64,000 nt of DNA, from positions 1-64,000 of the forward strand of contig NZ_JBLZNC010000002.1 in assembly GCF_048553715.1 (NCBI RefSeq). Direction: 5' to 3'. Position 1 is the stretch's first letter. Each line of letters starts with the position of its first letter. The DNA comes from Sagittula sp048553715 (GTDB lineage Bacteria > Pseudomonadota > Alphaproteobacteria > Rhodobacterales > Rhodobacteraceae). Both the position numbers and the translations under genes were made by a program. The notes below the pieces were generated by a model. The model did no database searches, had not been told where the DNA came from, and worked only from the letters and a program-made list of their open reading frames with translations. Shown in pieces: positions 61,153 through 64,000 of this stretch.

Positions 61153-61271
61153 TAGACCGGACAAGCCGCTCCGTCGACGCAAATTGGTAAATGCGGCGAC
61201 AGACAGGGCCGTACGGGCCGCGCCGGGGCTAGAGCGTCACATCAAGATCGACGCATATTGTATTGAAAAAT

Positions 61272-62456
61272 CTAGACTCTGCGCACGCCAGAGGCTTCGT
61301 CCAGACCGTCCAGAATATCGCGCCCCGTCAACTGCCCGTGATGCTGCAGGGCAAAGCGGTCGGTCATCCCGGCGATGTAATCGGCCACCAGACGCGCCAA
61401 TGCGGCCTGCCCTTCGGCGCGGGCCACATCGCCTTGCCACCGATGCGGCAGCAGCGCCGGATCAGCCATGTAGATCGGGAACAACTCTTCCAAAGCCTGC
61501 GTCACCCGCTCCCGCACCGCCATCACCTTGGGGGCGCGATACATGCGGGTGAACAGGAAATGGCGAATTTGTTTCAACTGGGCAAAGCCTTCGTCGGAAA
61601 AGGCAATCACGGGCCGCCCCAGATCACGAATGTCCTGCGCCGATGTGGCACCACTGTCAGCCAGCCGCGTGCGGGAGGTGTCGATCAGATCGGTGACCAT
61701 GACCCCGAACACCCGCCGCAGCGCCTCGTGCCGCCGCCGGTAGGGGTCGATGTTGGGATACAGGCGGTCCACCTCGTCATAGGACGGGCCGACCATAGGC
61801 AGCTCGCGGATCTCCGCCTCCGAGAATAAACCTGCGCGAAGACCGTCGTGTAAGTCGTGGTTATTATACGCAATATCGTCCGACAGCGCCGCCACCTGCG
61901 CCTCGGCGCTGGCATGGGTGTGCAGCTCCAGATCATGCTTGCGGTTGTATTCGGACAGCGCGTAGGGGATCTCTCCGGTGACCGGCCCGTTGTGCTTGGC
62001 GATCCCCTCCAACGTGTCCCACGTCAGGTTCAGCCCGTCGAATTCCGCATAATGCCGCTCAAGCGAAGTCACAATCCGCAGCGTCTGCGCATTGTGGTCA
62101 AACCCGCCATAGGGCGTCATCAGCGCGTCCAGCGCATCCTCGCCCGTGTGGCCAAAAGGCGTGTGGCCCAGATCATGCGCCAGCGCCACCGCCTCGGCCA
62201 GATCCACATCCAGCCCCAGCGTATTGGCCAAGGTCCGCGCGACCTGCGCCACCTCGATAGAATGGGTCAGCCGCGTGCGGTAGAAATCGCCCTCGTGTTC
62301 GACGAAGACCTGCGTCTTGTGCTTCAGCCGCCGGAACGCGCTGGAATGGATGATGCGGTCGCGGTCACGCTGATAGCAAGAGCGGTGCGCGCTTTCGTCT
62401 TCGCGGTAAAGCCGCCCGCGTGACTGCTGCGGGGTGCAGGCGAATGGTTCGGTCAT
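61272..62456 (-). CDS. dgt: Deoxyguanosinetriphosphate triphosphohydrolase-like protein
   Basis: The 394-residue HD-domain enzyme hydrolyses dNTPs to nucleosides and triphosphate. FRRLKHKTQVF, the metal-binding THSIEV (His65) and AHDLGHTPFGHTGE (His94, Asp95) and a later DDIAYNNHDLHDG motif are present. The ATG at 62456 starts the family region (SRGRLYREDESAHR). It is divergent from the IscA-like gene. Confidence 0.92.
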   Translation of the reverse strand: MTEPFACTPQQSRGRLYREDESAHRSCYQRDRDRIIHSSAFRRLKHKTQVFVEHEGDFYRTRLTHSIEVAQVARTLANTLGLDVDLAEAVALAHDLGHTPFGHTGEDALDALMTPYGGFDHNAQTLRIVTSLERHYAEFDGLNLTWDTLEGIAKHNGPVTGEIPYALSEYNRKHDLELHTHASAEAQVAALSDDIAYNNHDLHDGLRAGLFSEAEIRELPMVGPSYDEVDRLYPNIDPYRRRHEALRRVFGVMVTDLIDTSRTRLADSGATSAQDIRDLGRPVIAFSDEGFAQLKQIRHFLFTRMYRAPKVMAVRERVTQALEELFPIYMADPALLPHRWQGDVARAEGQAALARLVADYIAGMTDRFALQHHGQLTGRDILDGLDEASGVRRV

Positions 62457-62592
62457 ACGGAAGTGCCTTACGCTGATGGCCGTTGCGGCACCTGTACCTG
62501 TCTGGCAGGCAGGAAACAACCATAGCCGCGCAAAGCCTTGTTGCGGGGCGTGCAATTTCCTACATACTGAGTCCGACAGAAAGGATCAGCCG

Positions 62593-62916
62593 ATGAACCT
62601 GCCCCCCACCGTGACCCCCCGCGCCTTTGAACGACTTGCTGAAATCGGTGCCGCCGATCAGGGCAAAGCCCTGCGCGTTGCGGTCGAAGGCGGCGGATGT
62701 TCCGGCTTTCAATACGACATCAAGCTTGACGACGCAGCGCAGGACGATCTGGTCATCGCCGAGGGCGCCGAACAAGTTGTGGTCGACCCGGTCTCGCTGC
62801 CGTTTCTGGCCGGTGCGGTGATCGATTTCGCAGACGAGCTGATCGGCGCGCGCTTTACCATCGAGAACCCGAACGCCACCAGCTCTTGCGGCTGCGGCAC
62901 ATCTTTCTCGATCTAG
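62593..62916 (+). CDS. A-type iron-sulfur carrier protein (IscA/ErpA family)
   Basis: The 107-residue protein carries Fe-S clusters to apoproteins. The three conserved cysteines are in GGGCSGFQY (Cys36) and CGCGTSFSI (Cys99, Cys101). An ErpA-like role is likely for a single-gene locus. The ATG at 62593 is chosen because upstream residues lack family similarity and AAAGGATC lies before it. A strong terminator follows. Confidence 0.93.
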   Translation: MNLPPTVTPRAFERLAEIGAADQGKALRVAVEGGGCSGFQYDIKLDDAAQDDLVIAEGAEQVVVDPVSLPFLAGAVIDFADELIGARFTIENPNATSSCGCGTSFSI

Positions 62917-62945
62917 GCTTTCCAAAATCCGATCGATAAACGACC

Positions 62946-62972
62946 AAAAGGGCGCATCACGCGCCCTTTTCT
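62946..62972 (+). terminator. Rho-independent terminator
   Basis: AAAAGGGCGC and GCGCCCTTTT form a perfect 10-bp stem with a five-base loop and T run. It lies 30 bases after the IscA-like gene and also faces the end of the EamA gene, so it may serve both. Confidence 0.85.
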
Positions 62973-62988
62973 TGCGCATGTGCGACAA

Positions 62989-63885
62989 TCACTCGGCCGG
63001 GACCATCCGTGCAGCGCGCAGCCGCCCGATGTGATCCTCCACCACCAGCCAGCCACCAGAGCCCACCACCAGCGCGGCCCCCAGCACGGTGCCAATCCCG
63101 GGCACCTCGCCAAAGAAGACAAAGCCGATGGTGACCATCCAGACGAATTGCAGGTTCATCAGCGGCGTCGCCACATAGGCGGGCAGCAGGCGCATCGCCT
63201 CCGCCACCACGTAGCGCGCGCCAAACAGCGCCAGCGCATAGACGGCGACCCAGACCACATCCACCAGCCCCATGGGTCGCCAGACAAAGGGCAGCGCACA
63301 GGCCATCACCACCAGCAGCGCAAGGTTCGGCCAGAACACCTGCGCCATGGGAGCACGTTCGCGCAGCCCGATCACCCGCGCCGCCAGCAACGCCCCCGTC
63401 CCCGACAGCGCCGCGACCAAGGCCCACAGATGCCCCGCCGCAAGCCCCGTCACACCGCCCGGCAGCATGCAGATCACGCCGCCCGCGCCCAAGGCCAAGG
63501 CGGCCCAAGCGCTGGGGCGCGGCACCTCGTTCAACACCGGCCCCGACAGCACCGCCGCGATCAGCGGGATCAGCGCCACAAACAGGAACACATCCGCAAA
63601 GGGCAGCAGCCGGAACGCCATGTAGAAAGCCACCGACGCCAGAACCGTCAGCCCCGCGCGCCAGATCATCGGCCCGCGCGACGTGATTGTCAGACGCTCC
63701 CCCGACGCCCGCGCGCCAAAGACCGAAAAGGCCACCACCAATCCGGCGGACAGCGCAAACAGTTGCGGCGCCGCGTATTGACCCGCGAACAGTTTCGCGA
63801 TCCCGTCGGCGGCGGCCATCATGCCCGTCGACAGGATCACCAACACCGCGCCCACAGTGGCCGTCGAGACGCGCAGCCCCCTCAT
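62989..63885 (-). CDS. EamA/DMT-family membrane transporter
   Basis: The 298-residue protein has ten predicted membrane helices in two EamA repeats, as in drug/metabolite exporters. It shows LLPFADVFLFVALIPL in the first repeat and the second repeat's LLPAYVATPLMNLQFVWMVTIGFVFFGEVPG. Substrate unknown. Its ATG overlaps the stop of the gene to its right by four bases (ATGA), so the two are co-transcribed. Confidence 0.88.
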   Translation of the reverse strand: MRGLRVSTATVGAVLVILSTGMMAAADGIAKLFAGQYAAPQLFALSAGLVVAFSVFGARASGERLTITSRGPMIWRAGLTVLASVAFYMAFRLLPFADVFLFVALIPLIAAVLSGPVLNEVPRPSAWAALALGAGGVICMLPGGVTGLAAGHLWALVAALSGTGALLAARVIGLRERAPMAQVFWPNLALLVVMACALPFVWRPMGLVDVVWVAVYALALFGARYVVAEAMRLLPAYVATPLMNLQFVWMVTIGFVFFGEVPGIGTVLGAALVVGSGGWLVVEDHIGRLRAARMVPAE

Positions 63886-64000
63886 GCCGCGCCCGCCCGG
63901 GCAAAGCCCGCAAAGAACGCCCCGAACAGCGCGCTGCTTTGTGACGCCGTGGTCAGCACCTCGAGCGAGGTTTCCGACAGCGCGGGCACTATATCGCGCC
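63882..64000 (-). CDS. Unknown protein, C-terminal part (runs off the right edge)
   Basis: An open frame enters from the right edge and ends at a TGA overlapping the EamA start. The visible 38 residues end FFAGFARAGAA. They are too few to name a family. Four-base overlap with the EamA gene suggests one transcript. Confidence 0.5.
   Translation of the reverse strand, partial: RDIVPALSETSLEVLTTASQSSALFGAFFAGFARAGAA

Noticed and set aside
59112..61190. 692-residue plus-strand open frame opposite the antiporter
   Set aside because: It is rich in Gln, His and Arg, as expected for the antisense of a membrane protein gene, and covers the argS/antiporter boundary.

Overview
The window is a high-GC alphaproteobacterial chromosome segment, most likely from the Roseobacter/Rhodobacteraceae group. 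Evidence: an AdoCbl-dependent ribonucleotide reductase, a CckA kinase preceded by a perfect CtrA box, a GTTC-N7-GTTC SOS box before recA, hisS-hisZ-hisG with short-form HisG, and many osmolyte and C1 genes typical of marine Rhodobacterales. No rRNA, tRNA or CRISPR array was seen.

Region 1 (1-2900) is accessory DNA. It holds an IS21-type insertion sequence end, a truncated helicase-like ORF, about 700 bp of non-coding sequence, and an orphan TniQ/TnsD-like transposon targeting gene.

Region 2 (3000-18440) is core: nrdJ, a DUF1489 gene, an outer-membrane protein, a YghU-type GST, a UbiB-family kinase, hisS-hisZ-hisG, slyX, recA, a sulfotransferase-like gene, cckA and an RsmB-type rRNA methyltransferase.

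Region 3 (18589-30805) is centred on taurine. A LysR gene and a dimethylglycine-dehydrogenase-like gene come first. Then come safD-safE (sulfoacetaldehyde oxidation and sulfoacetate export), tauCBA on the minus strand, tpa and tauR. CTGGAC-like direct repeats before safD and before tpa fit TauR control. There is no xsc here, so the layout fits use of taurine nitrogen with release of sulfoacetate.

Region 4 (30956-47400) handles methylated amines and C1 units. One operon encodes an XRE-cupin regulator, a DMGDH-like and a SARDH-like enzyme, EtfB, EtfA, FolD and PurU: oxidative demethylation, electron transfer, and conversion of folate-bound C1 to formate. A minus-strand operon follows, with a DUF1989-GcvT fusion and a betaine-type ABC transporter. 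It faces a LacI regulator across two perfect palindromic operators.

Region 5 (47451-53742) has guaB, a ureohydrolase, a CaiB-type CoA transferase behind a perfect FNR-type box, a RACo-like corrinoid-activation ATPase and a small basic protein. Region 6 (53885-64000) is core again: argS, SPOR protein, nagZ, scpA and scpB in one minus-strand run, a K+/H+ antiporter-type protein, dgt, an ErpA/IscA protein and an EamA permease. A partial gene runs off the right edge.
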